Shown here piece by piece: positions 25,005 to 36,766 of a stretch of 64,000 nucleotides of DNA (positions are counted from its first letter, which is position 1; every line of letters starts with the position of its first letter). The stretch spans positions 81,107,763-81,171,762 of the forward strand of contig JARDYH010000007.1 in the NCBI GenBank assembly GCA_029215795.1, read 5' to 3'. The notes beneath the pieces are model-generated. The model had not been told where the DNA came from. It worked only from the letters and a program-made list of their open reading frames with translations, and did not search any database. Origin of the DNA: Anniella stebbinsi. Taxonomy: Eukaryota; Chordata; Lepidosauria; Squamata; Anniellidae. The position numbers and the translations under genes are program-made.

Positions 25005-25482
25005 CCCCCATTTTTTTCACACTTAAGAAAGCAATCCATCCTCATGATATGCCAGCTGATGGGTGGTTAGGATGAGGCCAAGGTGCCTCTCCACTGAAGA
25101 TACACCTGTGGGAAACTGTGCAGGCATAGATATATTGACTCCAGTGTATCTGCTTGTGGTGGGCCCCAAAACAGGGAGTTCTGGGGTGGGGAGGCCTTGG
25201 ATCTTCTGGATCCAAAGTGCCTTTGTTCCCCTGAGAAGTCATAGGATCATCCCCCTCAATTCCATTAGACTGGTGCTCTTGTAGTTAATGCCCCCTTGTA
25301 GAAATTTATGTATTTAAAATATTTATAAGCCAACTTTGATAGGAGGCCTTTCCAATCAGCAGAATGTTTTAAAAAAGCAGAACCACCAGCAGAAAAAGAA
25401 AAACCCTCACCTTCCATTTTGGCCAGCATGAGCCATCAGGGTTGAAGTGGTAAAAGGCCAAGCAATCAGCAATTAAAAATGA

Positions 25483-25725
25483 GAGAGCCAGTGTGGTGTA
25501 GTGGCTAAAGTGTTGGACTGGGAGTCAGGAGATCCGGGTTCTAGTCCCCTCTCAGCAATGGAAACCCATTGGATAACTTTGGGCCAATCACAGGCTCTCA
25601 GCCCAGCCTACCTCACAAGGTTGTTGTGAGGATAAAATGGAGAGGAGGAGGATTATGTATGCCGCTTTGGGTTCCTTGGAGGAAAAAAGGCAGGATATAA
25701 ATGCAATAATAAATAAATAAATAAA
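25483..25725 (+). mobile_element. Sauria-type tRNA-derived SINE, near full length
   Basis: It starts GAGAGCCAGTGTGGTGTAGT and has a B-box-like GGGTTCTAGTCCC at 25537-25549. The conserved TCACAAGGTTGTTGTGAGGA body and a tail AGGCAGGATATAAATGCAAT plus (AATA)n follow. The structure of tRNA head, unrelated body and LINE-like tail is typical of squamate SINEs. Confidence 0.85.
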
Positions 25726-25780
25726 GTTAATTATGTACTATTAAGTACATTATTATGTACTTAATAGTACATAATTAACT
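25725..25780. repeat. Perfect 26-bp-arm hairpin
   Basis: The arms 25725-25750 and 25755-25780 are exact reverse complements around a 4-nt TATT loop. It begins exactly where the SINE tail ends. Confidence 0.95.
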
Positions 25781-25835
25781 ATTTGAAAATGTAAGTCAGT
25801 AAAATTAAATAATTTTATTAAAGGGAAGATGCACA

Positions 25836-26120
25836 AAGACAAACAGGTTCCTACTAAATTCTAGAAAGTTCATGGAAACTAATTGACAAACTGACTAGAT
25901 GTCATGACCCCCAGCCCTTGCAGTGTGCAGCAGATGAATCTTATGAGGGCTAGGTACAGGCTACTTCACCAGACGTAGGATGATCAGTGACTAACTCAGG
26001 TCCCTCCTGGCCAGAGGACACAGCCCTGCCATTGTCTTCTTGCTCAGAGTCCTGAGAGAACCTCCATCTTCCCAACCTCACAAAAGTCTCAGGCTGCAAA
26101 ATCAGGAGGGGTGGAGCTGA
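25836..26120 (-). repeat. Right arm of the 285-bp inverted duplication
   Basis: This is the inverted partner of 24720-25004 and has the same length. The two arms flank an 831-bp spacer that contains a SINE and a perfect hairpin. Confidence 0.85.
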
Positions 26121-26194
26121 AAAACTATCCTGCCGGCTGGACTATAGTGGCAGCCACTGCTTTGACCACTCTTGCTTTGCGACTCTGTGGCTGA

Positions 26195-26400
26195 TGAAAT
26201 AACCAATGGTGGCTGAAGAAATAACCAACAGTGCCCTCCACACAACATGATAACCAATGGTGGTGCAAAGAACCAACTCTGCACAGTTGGTTATTTCAGC
26301 CAAATAACCAACCACTGGTTAAAAACTCCCTCTGCACAACACAATAAACCATGATGGGTTAAAGAACCAAACATCAAGTACTTAAACCGCCATTGGTTAT
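26195..26400. mobile_element. Palindromic MITE-like repeat with AACCAATGGTGG ends
   Basis: ATAACCAATGGTGG near the left is mirrored by CCGCCATTGGTTAT at the right. Several internal copies of AACCAATGGTGG and of a TCTGCACAACAC-type motif are present. The edges are uncertain. Confidence 0.5.
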
Positions 26401-26402
26401 CG

Positions 26403-27225
26403 TATTTATTTATTTATTACATTTGTATATCGCCCCATAGCCGAAGCTCTCTGGGCAGTTTACATCAGATTAAAACAATTAAAAACAATATACAAAAATT
26501 AAAACAGCAAAAACATATAATATACACACAATATACACATACATTTAAAACCACGATAATAACTTTAAAAAGCTATATCCTAAAAAATAAAACAAACCCA
26601 GGCTCATCAGATATTGCTAAATGCCTGAGAGTAGAGGAAACTCTTGATGAGGCACTGAAAATATAATAATGTTGGTGCCAGGAGGGCTTCATCGGGGAGA
26701 TCGTTCCACAATTGGGGGGCCACCACAGAGAAGGCCCTCTCCCTTGTTGCCGACCTCCGAGATGTTGAACGCAGTGTCCGGGTAGGTTCATGTCGGGAAA
26801 GGCGTTCTATCAGGTATTGTGGTCCCAAGCCGTGTAAGGCTTTATAGGTTAAAACCAGCACCGTGAATCGGGCTCGGAAACATACAGGCAGCCAATGCAA
26901 GAGGGCCAGAGTAGGTCTTATATGCTCGAACCTTCTGGTCCCAGTTATCAATCTGGCCGCTGCATTTTGCACAAGATGCAGCTTCCAAACTGTCTTCAAA
27001 GGCGGCCCCACATAGAGTGCATTGCAGTAATTTAACTTGGAGGTTGCCAGGGCATGGCCAACTGAAGCCAGGTTATCCCTGTCCAGATAGGGGCATAGCT
27101 GGGTCACCAACTGAAGATGGTAGAAGGCACTCTGTGCCACCGAGGCCACCTGAGCCTCAAGTGACAGAGATGGTTCTAGGAGAACCCCAAGTGTTGTCTG
27201 AACCCAGACACTATGACCTATAGGG
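26403..27225 (-). pseudogene. L2-type LINE, 5'-truncated RT C-terminus with 3' tail
   Basis: A frame open from about 27215 to 26607 reads GVLLEPSLSLEAQVASVAQS, LNYCNALYVGPP, LVQNAAARLITG, LHWLPVCFR and LTYKALHGLGP, then FSVVAPQLWNDLP. This is the conserved C-terminal end of the ORF2 reverse-transcriptase protein of L2/CR1-type non-LTR retrotransposons. A 3' UTR and the tail GCCCAGAGAGCTTCGGCTAT... follow, ending in (AATA)n near 26403. The endonuclease and RT catalytic core are missing, so this is a dead 5'-truncated insertion. It is the best-preserved LINE in the window, and the intact 180-codon reading frame suggests a fairly recent insertion. Confidence 0.85.
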
Positions 27226-27569
27226 CAGTAGCTTTTAAGTTGAGAGATGGGTGAATTGAAATAAAGTTATCAAGCTCTGCAGTGTATCCCTCCCTCAAAA
27301 GGATGAAAAGTAAGCATCTCCATCTACAGTGAAGAGGTTTTGCTACAAAGAAAGGCAACAGGCAGTGGAAACAAGAATCATTCTCCTTTAGTCAAGATTG
27401 ATGCAAACCACAATAGCAAGTACATCAGTAACCAGACTGGAAGAACTCTGTTGAAAGGATTTTTATACACCCAGACTACTTTTCAAGATACTTTTCAAGT
27501 TTGTTGCAGTCTTATTCTGTTATATTGTTTAAATGTTTATCCATTTTTAATATTTTATTTTATCCATAT

Positions 27570-27625
27570 ACATGCTCACACACACACATGCACACGCACA
27601 CACATGCACGCACACACATGCACAC
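27570..27625. repeat. CA-rich microsatellite with CATGCACA units
   Basis: Imperfect CACACATGCACA iterations. Confidence 0.9.
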
Positions 27626-28300
27626 TTGAAGCTAGGGATGGACAGATCAGTCTATTTCCAATCCATATGAATTTTGCATATGTTCATTTATACATTCCAT
27701 CCTGTTTCCAAAATAATTTGTTTTTTTTAAAAAATTCATAAATATTTGTATTTAAATACATATTTTAACATTCTCACAAAGTGCACATTTCTAAACATAT
27801 TTTATCCTTAAACACACATTTTAAAATGCATATTCTATGTTCCTGAGCAGAGAACAGCATCACAAAATTCAGAGAAGTGTGAAATCCAAAAGATAATTAC
27901 ATTCTTAACTACACATTAACCTTGGAGGTGCCGATCATGTCTGTTCATATCAGAATTTGCAAAGATCAAATTCCTTAAAATCTGTATTGCTAGTACATTA
28001 TACAGTGCATCAAGAAGATAAAAAATGAAGCAAAATATAACCAGTCATTTGTTTTAAGATGGAATGAAAGCCATAATTACTGATCAAAATATAAAAGTCA
28101 TCTTCATTCACATTATTTGCTATAACATTTATAAAAGACGAATTACTCTCTCAAAAATATTCAATTATTTCAGTTAAAACAAATAAGATGAGAAGCCAAA
28201 GAATGCAGTCAATGTAGGATTCAAATCCTCACACAGAGAGGGGTACAACAAGAAAATCTACAATAGAAATTAGGATGTGTTTGCCTGCATACAAGTCATT

Positions 28301-28526
28301 GGCTGAATTTGGACAACACGATAGTCAATGGTGGGGTAATAATTAACTTTACAGTTGTTCATCTAGGGGGTACTCCCCACACAACATGGTAATAAATAAT
28401 CAACTGTGGTATGAATTAGGATCAGCGCTGAATTGATTACGGCAGAATTCGGACGACACGATAGTCAGTACAACTGACGATTGTTTCCCCTCCCCCAGTT
28501 GCTTATTGTGTCATCCGAATTCAGCC
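28301..28526. mobile_element. MITE with GGCTGAATTYGGAYRACACRATA ends
   Basis: The left end GGCTGAATTTGGACAACACG and the right end, reverse-complemented (GGCTGAATTCGGATGACACA), are inverted repeats. A third copy of the terminus (GCAGAATTCGGACGACACGA) lies inside at about 28442, so one copy may have inserted into another. Confidence 0.7.
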
Positions 28527-28901
28527 ATTGTCTCCTATGGCCATTGAGCTAGTGCTTAAATACAAGACTGATTGATACCCCAGCCTGAGGCACATATAAC
28601 TCGAACTAAGATTCAATCCATACCTCATCAGGATGCAGCGTGGGCAGTGTGACTGCTTCTACCTACAGTATTCCTGGTAACGTTTGAAAAATGTGGATCA
28701 TTCGGGCAGGACCACAGACATTGTTCTTTCTCAAGGAAGCTGTTACTAGCCTCTAGGGTAGAGCAATGCATGCATAGGGAGCAACCATATCACTGGTTTC
28801 ATGAACCACATTTTCTCAAATGGGGCTCTAACCCCTGCTGGTAATGTATGAACTAGCTCTATATCACACCAGCAGAGCCCTAATGTGAAATGTGACACTT
28901 T

Positions 28902-29390
28902 GGCTCAGTTCAGACAACACGTTTTTCAATGATGTTTTTAGAACTCTATAGTGGAGTTTTTACACCACCACTGAGAAATGTGTTCTGGCAGGAAAACTCC
29001 ACACAACGGTGGAGGTTTTTTTTGGAAAACACTCCACCCAGAATATCCACCATTGGGGTTTGTGGTGAGCTCCGTGGAGTTTTCCATTGCATTGACTTTT
29101 CCCACTGGCTACAGAGTTCCCTGGCAAGAGTGGCGAAAGGAGTGAGTGCTGCTCTAGGAGAGCTGCCAGGATTGTCTTTTGCAGCAAAGGTTAATGGGAT
29201 AACATCAGGAAGACCAGGGGAGGATAGAGGGCAGTGGAACTGTCAGTCAAACATCGCAATGAATTTTACTCAACTCCATAGTAGCCCATAGTCACACAAC
29301 GGTGGAGTTAGAACATGTTGTATGGGAAAACCTCAACCGTTCAGTGGAGTTTTCACACTGCATTGACTAACGTATTGTCCAAATTGAGCC
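28902..29390. mobile_element. Related MITE, 489 bp
   Basis: The ends GGCTCAGTTCAGACAACACG and (reverse complement) GGCTCAATTTGGACAATACG resemble those of 28301-28526. The interior carries repeated GTGGAGTTTT/AAAACTCCAC inverted motifs. A 120-codon frame across it is not coding-like. Confidence 0.7.
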
Positions 29391-30894
29391 TTCATATGCC
29401 TTTTCAGTCAATCTAGAATAAGTTTCTCCTTGCTTTCAGAATAAAAATTGCCAGTCTCAACTTTTCAAGAACTGGGAAAGAACAGCAAACCAAGGAGGAA
29501 CATATCGTAACATATCCAGAATACTTACAAGGATATTGTCATAGAGACTGACTATACCATACATGTAGACATTTAATGGGAAAATCCCTAAGTTTTGACC
29601 TTCTCATGTGGAGAAAACTTTGCAAACAAATGGTGGCATAGTGACATAAATCCATACTACATCCATCTGTGGTAGACATCCAAGGTGTACTTTCCCCTCA
29701 TAAGAAAATAGTCAGTGGAAAACAACAGAGAAAAGGTGAAATGGAGTTCTAGAGAACTACCAACTACGTTACGGATACAAATCTTATTAAGTATTTTTCA
29801 ATGAATGTTTGACCATCAATTGGAAGATCACAATTCTAAGATGATTTCACTGATTCACCTAAACTTTCAAAATTAGCAATTTATGCTTCCTGAGACAGGA
29901 TAATACATGAATGTTTACACAACCAAATACAAATTTTTTATGCATTCATAATTTTTTTTGGTTCACATGCTAAACCTATCAGAAGTCCTTTCAGAATTTC
30001 AACAATTTCACAACGCTCTTATTTCCAAACAACAGATGGGAGCAACTATTCTTTGTAACACCACATGTGTGGGATGGCAAGCACAAAACATCACAAGATG
30101 AAAAGAGATGCATGTTTATAAGCACAGATGCTTTCATTATGAACACAAGAATGAAGATAGGAGTCTTGTGTGCATCTATTTTAGCAGATTTTTTAAAGCT
30201 GCATATTAAAACAAATATAATGGCATTGCCTAGACAGTGCACTTGCGGTGTATAAATAGGATTAATGAAATTATAATAAGCTTACAATTTTTACAAAGGC
30301 CTGAATATCAGGACCCAAAGTTATGCCTAGGTTTCTTGCAACCCCAAAACATAACAATTCTGAAAAATTGCATCTTTAAATGAAAGCTAGAACTGCATGA
30401 GTTAATATCTAGAAGTTTAATGTGGAACTACTGCTCACAAGATTAAACAGGACAAGCATAAGAACTAATAATATTATCTGGATTAACTTCAAACCATGAA
30501 CATTCCAATCTAATCCATTTGATACACAAAGCCAAATCTGTCAGCGTACTTCATTGTACAACCCTCTGAAAAGTTAAAAGTTTTATAATCTCATCCCCTA
30601 CAACAATAGCTTTCAAACTATCTACCTTCAGGGAACCCTTGCCACATTGACTCATCTGTCAAAGGATCCCTGAATGAATGTCAGGGAAATCTAGTGTATT
30701 GCAGAAGATTTGGGATGTGATCAGATTCTAGGACACACATTCAGTTCATGTCACCAGCCAAACCTGTTGAAACTCATTATTACCCCTCATGAACCAAGAG
30801 TGTGATGTAAAACATACCCAACGGCCCTCTGCAACTTTAAAGAATTTTTAAACTAAGAATTTAGTGCCCAAATAAGCTTTTTTTTCTCCTCCTC

Positions 30895-31048
30895 CCTCCC
30901 AACCCCCTTTCCTTTTGTGTCATATCTTTTAGATTTTAAGCCTATGAGCAGGGATTGTCTTATTTCTTATCTTTGTAAGCTGCCTTGGGAGCCTTTTTGG
31001 CTAAAGGTCAGGACAAAAATACTCTAAATAAATAACAAATAAATACAT
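30895..31048 (+). mobile_element. LINE 3' tail
   Basis: TTTTAGATTTTAAGCCTATG followed by GTAAGCTGCCTTGGGAGCC and CTAAATAAATAACAAATAAA is a common amniote CR1/L2-type tail. A similar one is at 38545-38655. Confidence 0.55.
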
Positions 31049-33921
31049 AGGACAAAAGAAAATCAGTAGTGATGAGCAACCTATCTTTCATCTACCATTA
31101 TTGAACTCCAATAAACTTCCAAAGCAACCCAGGATTTCCCAGAACATCGTCTGAAAATCATAATCCTACAACATCTACACAGTCAAACTAACCAACAAGC
31201 ATGTGATATATAATAAAGCAAACATTGTACATAAAATAAATTCATAATCATAAAGATACCTATTTTCTATTATTTTACAAAGTGAGATGTAATATGGCAG
31301 ATATCTTTGGCAATACTGAAAGTAATGTATCTGGTTTCTAATAGAAAGATCACTAGTATAGAATTTATGAAGAATAGCACATCCGCTCCACTGAGATGTA
31401 GCCTTTTAAGGTTACTTCCACAATACCATACCAATACTTCTGCAAACAGTAATCAAATCCCAGTAGGACAGATGAAAAGACCAACATCAAATGTTGCACT
31501 AGTTTATAGCAAACGAGACTAATGATCAATGGCAACTTGTCATACTAAGCAATAAATATCAAGGGGCAGAGCAGCAGAAATATAGTAGCTGTTACTGTTG
31601 GAATACAAGGGAGTTAGAACTGTGACTAAATAAGTTGTCTTGCCAATTTTTTAAAAACTTCAGGAGTTCTTTCCCATTGCAAAATAAGCCATGATCATGA
31701 CTTATGAGAGGATTTCTCTAACAACTATCTGCAATAACTCAGCTTTTGAAAAATACTCTTGCAATTCCAGGATGGGAGTGGGGAGGAGGGCTTAAACAAA
31801 GACACAAAATAATTGTGTTCACCCATCTTTTGAAAGGAGACTACTATCCATCATCATTGGCATGAAGAAGTATATTTTGGGTAATTCATACACCAATGTG
31901 TTTTTATCTTACAAAAGAGTTTAGCTTTACAGTTGAGCAATCTTTGAAGGAAGCTATTCATATCAAAGAACATCAGTTTGAACATTAAGATCATCCAAGA
32001 CAAATAAGCACAGGTACATGATTTAAAGTTTTACATCTGAAGGGCTACACTTGACCACAGCAATGCCAGCTGAGCATTGGTTCTTTCCTCCAGTATTACA
32101 ACTGTTACAGTTTCCTCAAAAAAACCTGACAATTCCTAGTCCACTACTGTTGCAGCTTCTAGACGCACTGCTCCTTAGCTCAACACTGATCTATAAGGGA
32201 GAGCATTGCTGTCTAGGTGATACACAAGTATCCCACACACAGTTACCTGGACCAGGAAAGATGGGACTAGGGATATGCAATGCCTGGAATTCCATTCTGT
32301 TTAAGCCCAATGGGATTCCACAGTGTTTCCATTTTGGTAAGGGGCAGTGGCCTGTAGCGGTTTGTTTTTTTTCAATTCCAGAAATGTTTTGCGCTTCTTT
32401 TAAGTTCTGCAATTTGTGTCAATATCAACAGAAAGTGGCAAATTGCCACATATGTAAATTGGGTCTTCTTTTTTCTTGAAATTTGCACAAATGGTGCTTC
32501 AGGAGTGAAGGGGCAGAAATTGACAAGTTGTTTGACAGGTCAGGATTATTGCTCTGCAGGGCTAAAGTAGTGTGTGGGGAGAATGAAACTGACAAGGATA
32601 TTTTCAAGAGGGGAATATGCCTCTGCAGCTCTAAATAACAAGCAGGTGGACTGACCATGGTGTGCGAGATCTCCAATAAAAATTAGTCTACTTTGTAATA
32701 AATGGGCACATGTTTTGAAGCATCCAAGTGTCTGTTGGTTTCTGTCTGACCTTTTTCTGTTCATATAGACACAGCTCAACTATTCGTACTTGAGACAAAA
32801 AATCCTAATACTGTACCTCACAATAGTAAAAATATTTCAGTTGACCATCTGCTACCCTTAAATTGTATCCCAACACAGGCCCAGCTCTAAAATTCTGGCT
32901 CTCTTGGGAAAGGAATCTACAGTAGGTTTCCAGAAATTCTGGAAGACGTGGAATGTGCAAACCAAGATTGTTGACTCTGATTTTGGCAGGTGGCTGGTAC
33001 AAAATGAAAATGGCACTATTGAGGGAACAGAGGTCCTTTGCTGGATTTGGGAGCCCTTGGCGAATGCCTGGCCTCACTATCCTCTAAAGCCAATCTTGTC
33101 CCCAAAACTCTACCAGCCACGTCACCTCACCCTGCCTAATGGTAGGACTGGCTAAGCTCCTATGTTTTGATCACAAGAGAGTGAATGTCTGAAATTTAGT
33201 GCCTTAGCAAGAAAGTCAACATTTCGTATAAAATCTTCCCCCATGGATTTACTCAATGGAAGAGCAAAATACAACTTCATAAGAAATGAGTTGTCTTGAA
33301 AGTTCAGTTCCAGTAAGACGCATACAAAAACTCAAGCAATCTATCTTTGGATAACCCAAGTCTTCTTTGAGGTTGATAAAATTAAGAAGAGTGCAACAAA
33401 TATGTATGAAATTCAAGGCCTCACAGATTTCTACTGTCTACAAAAGACTATGCCCAGTCTATATAGAACACATTGCTTCAACACATTCATCAGCTGGAAT
33501 TCTCTTATTAACTCAGAATTACATTATTAAACAAAACTGACAGCTGGCACAACTGATAAAACTACCCGTGGGCTCAAGATAAAGTGGATATTTGCTAAAC
33601 TCCTGAATACTAGATTCCTGGGGAGATAATTATTTCTGAAAAACATTTTCTCTCCTGAACCTTTATTTTACAACTTGATATTACAATATTTCATCAAGGT
33701 AGGCATACGTTATTTATAGGTATACAACCTCTACCACCAGCTTCTACTGAAAGCTTAAAGTGCTCAATGTATCAGAAGATCCACACATCTAACATGCAAT
33801 TTTTATTAATATATATCTGGAATATAAATTTTATAATGCCAGCTATGTTTAGTATTTGAAGAGAATTACGCTATTAAGTGTGTTGCAGCATACATGACAA
33901 AGATCCCTGTAACACCTTAAA

Positions 33922-34024
33922 GACTAAAGATGCAATCTCATACACACTTAGCTGGGAGTAAGCCCCAATGAACTCAATGGAATCTACTTCTGACTAGACA
34001 TGCCTAAGATGGCACTGTAAAACA
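33922..34024. mobile_element. Short squamate repeat with GATGCAATCTCATACACACT start
   Basis: It resembles the outer element at 18912-19198. Fragments of the same family are seen near 800, 8920, 16620 and 55690. Confidence 0.5.
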
Positions 34025-35694
34025 TTTATTGCAGCATATGGTTTTTTGGATCAAAACCCACTACAGCAGATGCTATTCATACTGTTTACCATGTACACTA
34101 GTTGCTAAATGGATGGAGTTAAAACTGCAACACCACATTTATTTGTGATTTGAGCATGTGCTACCCCAAAAATTAAGTTGGTAAGTTTGTGTTACAACAA
34201 CCAAAATTTAAATGCTATTCCTTTCAAAATGAAAACAAGTAAATGGAAATTTAACTCACTCCAAGAGGGCTACAAGGTAGTTCAGGTTATTTGTAAATCT
34301 GTGTACTAATTCAACCTCAAAGTTTGTATCAATATCAGTCTTGTTTGAAGAACGAATCCCATTTCTCGTTGATGTAAAAACATCAAATATTTATCACATC
34401 TAATTAAAAAAATTAATTATCCAAATGATTTTACATAATCTTACTTCTAGGAGCGAGAGGAGCAGTATTCAGATCACTGGGTCTCTCTGCACGTTTTAGC
34501 TTTAAATCATGCTGGATGATTTAGTTTGGAATTTATCTCAAAAATCATTTCTACTACCTGCACAGTATCCTTTAACATAAAGAAGGATCAGAAGTAAAAT
34601 TGGAGTATTTCCAAACTGCATTTGAATAACACCAAAACGTTATGACGGGGAAGCCCATCTAACTCTGATTGTAACGTTAAAATTCACAGTGCCATGTACA
34701 ATTAGTTCTTTCTGGTGGTAAACTTTCTCATTTATTTATTTTTAAAAGCCAGTGACAATGTTCTCTGTTGGCAGCAGACACAGGGAGAACAGGTCCGGTT
34801 CACAACAACCGCATCGACTCCATCTCAATTGGCGAAGCATCTCCTCTACCTGAGCTGCTTTTGTTTCTCCCCCTCCTCCTCCAAACGCTTATACAACTGC
34901 GGAGGGTCCCCCCCCCCTTCAAACTCCAACCTGTCATTGCCATATCCTTCTTCTGCCCACCACCAACCTCCCCCTTCCTGTCGCTACAATAACAAAAATA
35001 TAGCGGGTTATAAAAAAATGGGAGGGGGAGAAAGAGGGAGAGCTTTTAATTCAAAGCCTCCATCCCTCTACAAGCAAATCTCTCCAAGAGGGGAGGGGGG
35101 GAAGAGGGGGTTACTAAATGGATGCCATCGCTGAGGCTAACCCGCCATCTCTCCTTTTAATCTCCCATTCCTCTCCCCCCCTCCCCACACTGCCCAATCC
35201 AATGCGATCTCCTTATTGAGTCACAGCGTCTTCCATCCCATAATTCTCTCCATCCTCTGACACGGATGATGCGAGATATATGTATGTGTGTGCGTGTGTG
35301 TGCGCGCGTATCACACAACATACACGCACGCAGTTTTCCAGAGGCGTTGAGGCTGCTAAATGGGGGTCTTCTACAAAGCCAGACAAGAACCCAGCAGAGC
35401 GCCCCCTCCTCACGACCCCTCCTCCTCCGTGCACCCCATCCTGTTGCCCCCACATGGCATAACGCAGGAGGCTGTCCCCGCGCCTCAGCGCTTGGGGGCT
35501 GTGTACGACCGTCGCTCCCCACAGCCGCCGCAGCCAGCCCCACGCAAACGGCACCTTAACGCCTCCCCATTCCCCAAGCCATACATCACTCCCCTCTCCC
35601 CGCCCCGCGTGGGGGAGAAGGAGGTCCTTTTCCGCGCCGCCGCCGCCGCCACCGCCAGAGAGCCCGCGTCGCCTTCTCCCCTCTCAGCACTCAC

Positions 35695-35900
35695 CGTCCG
35701 CGTCTCTCTCGCTCTCCCCGCACACCGAAACACGCGCACCTCGCTGAGGTAAAAGCGAAGCGTTGGGGGAGGGGAAGGAGGTTGACGGTTGGAGAGAAGA
35801 AAAGGCGCGCTGCGGAACCCCCCTGGCCCCCCCTGTCGCCTCACTCGCCTGCCTCTCCGCCAGCGGGCGATGCTGGGCGCTGATAGTACTTAGCGACGTC
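35695..35900 (-). other. EPB41: Predicted EPB41 non-coding first exon
   Basis: On the minus strand a strong donor, CGGACG|GTGAGTG, falls after 35695 inside the CpG island and downstream of GC and CCAAT boxes. A non-coding exon here would splice over about 26.2 kb to the acceptor at 9490. The 5' edge (about 35900) is only a guess from promoter spacing. No other plausible promoter island lies between here and the first coding exon. RNA evidence is needed to fix the transcription start and any alternative first exons, which mammalian EPB41 has. Confidence 0.55.
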
Positions 35901-35917
35901 GGAGGAGAGGGCCCCAG

Positions 35918-35957
<40 letters not shown>

Positions 35958-36010
35958 CTATCTCCCTCAACCGCCCCGCCCCATAACAGAGTTGTAAGAT
36001 TCTATTGGTC
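35894..36010 (-). promoter_or_regulatory. EPB41: Probable EPB41 core promoter with CCAAT and GC boxes
   Basis: Read on the minus strand, a CCAAT box (36008-36004, within GACCAATAG) is followed by a double GC box, GGGGCGGGGCGG (35982-35971). Next come a GA/CT run of about 33 bp (35922-35954) and a CGACGTCG palindrome (35894-35901) resembling a CRE core. No TATA box is evident. The layout is that of a CpG-island, TATA-less housekeeping-type promoter pointing at the predicted first exon. The elements are seen; promoter function is inferred. Confidence 0.6.
35922..35954. repeat. (CT)n tract in the promoter
   Basis: About 16 CT units lie between the GC boxes and the predicted transcription start. 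On the transcript strand this is a GA run, a possible GAGA-type or triplex-forming site (inference). Confidence 0.9.
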
Positions 36011-36766
36011 GAGAGGAGAAGGCGGAGCCGCTTTGCGGCCCAGCCATTCGCTGCCAGGTGGGTGAGTGGGGGGGGAAACCGAAGCGGGGGAGAAGAAGTG
36101 TGTGGTAAAAGGGAGGAGGGAGAAAGTGGGGGGGGGGAGAGTGGGCAGCGCGCGCGGGGCACGCGAAGGGGAGGAGGGTTTATTTGAAGAGAGAGAAAGA
36201 GAAGCGGGCGGGCGCCAGAACGACCGGGGGCGCGGGGGGGGGGAGAAGGAGGAGGGGGCACTCGCGGGCGCGCGCCTCTGTGGAGGCTCGAGACCCAAAA
36301 AAACAAAAACCAACCGCCATCTGGGTCAGTTGTGAGGGGATGGGGTGGGTGAGCGCGCGCGCGCGCGCTTAATCTTGTTAGCCTGGTGGAAGAAGAGGCT
36401 GCATTTGGCTTCAGCAGTGGAGTGGAGAAGCTTCATCTTCCCCACATGAAGAATATTGAGGAAGACAATAACGATAACTTCTTGCCACAGACACCCCCCC
36501 CCTTCTCAAAGGGCAGGGGCGCCACGGCGTAATAAAATCACAACATAAAAATTGATCGTGGTCCAGTTTTAAGCACAGAATAAGAGCCGCCCTGCTGGAA
36601 CAAACGAAAGGTCAACCACCCCGTTTCCCACAGTGCTCAACCAGATGCTTTCAAGGAAACACACATTCCCTGTTGTTGGCCTCTAAACGCCAGGTATTCG
36701 AGGAGAGGTACACTGCCTCTCAACATGGAGGGTCCCCCTCTCCTGCGTGGATGCATCTATCTGGTC

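Larger units (their letters stand above)
9490..35694 (-). other. EPB41: EPB41 intron 1, about 26.2 kb
   Basis: This long first intron runs between the predicted CpG-island exon and the AUG-1 exon. It holds only interspersed repeats, microsatellites and hairpins, which are listed separately. I saw no coding exon or RNA gene. Stretches with nothing recognised are 9500-10600, 11300-13200, 13900-18900, 19200-20250, 21110-22550, 22670-23770, 27630-28300, 29400-30890, 31050-33920 and 34030-35200. Alternative 5' exons could be hidden there, since short non-coding exons cannot be called by eye. Confidence 0.5.
35200..36370. promoter_or_regulatory. CpG island
   Basis: This is the only long stretch in the window that is both GC-rich and CpG-dense (GCGC, CCGCCG, CGCGCG and CCGCGT throughout). 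It holds GCC and GCG triplet runs, homopolymer G runs and a (GC)8 tract at 36353-36368. It marks the 5' end of EPB41. Several open frames of 90-130 codons occur on both strands; they overlap one another and reflect GC content, not coding. Confidence 0.9.

Noticed and set aside
26195..26400. Tandem regulatory array of CCAAT boxes (AACCAATGG repeats)
   Set aside because: The motifs are explained by the palindromic structure of a MITE-like repeat and there is no promoter context.
35157..36335. Many ORFs of 90-130 codons on both strands of the CpG island
   Set aside because: They overlap in several frames and are rich in R, P, G and S because of GC content; they also cover the promoter.
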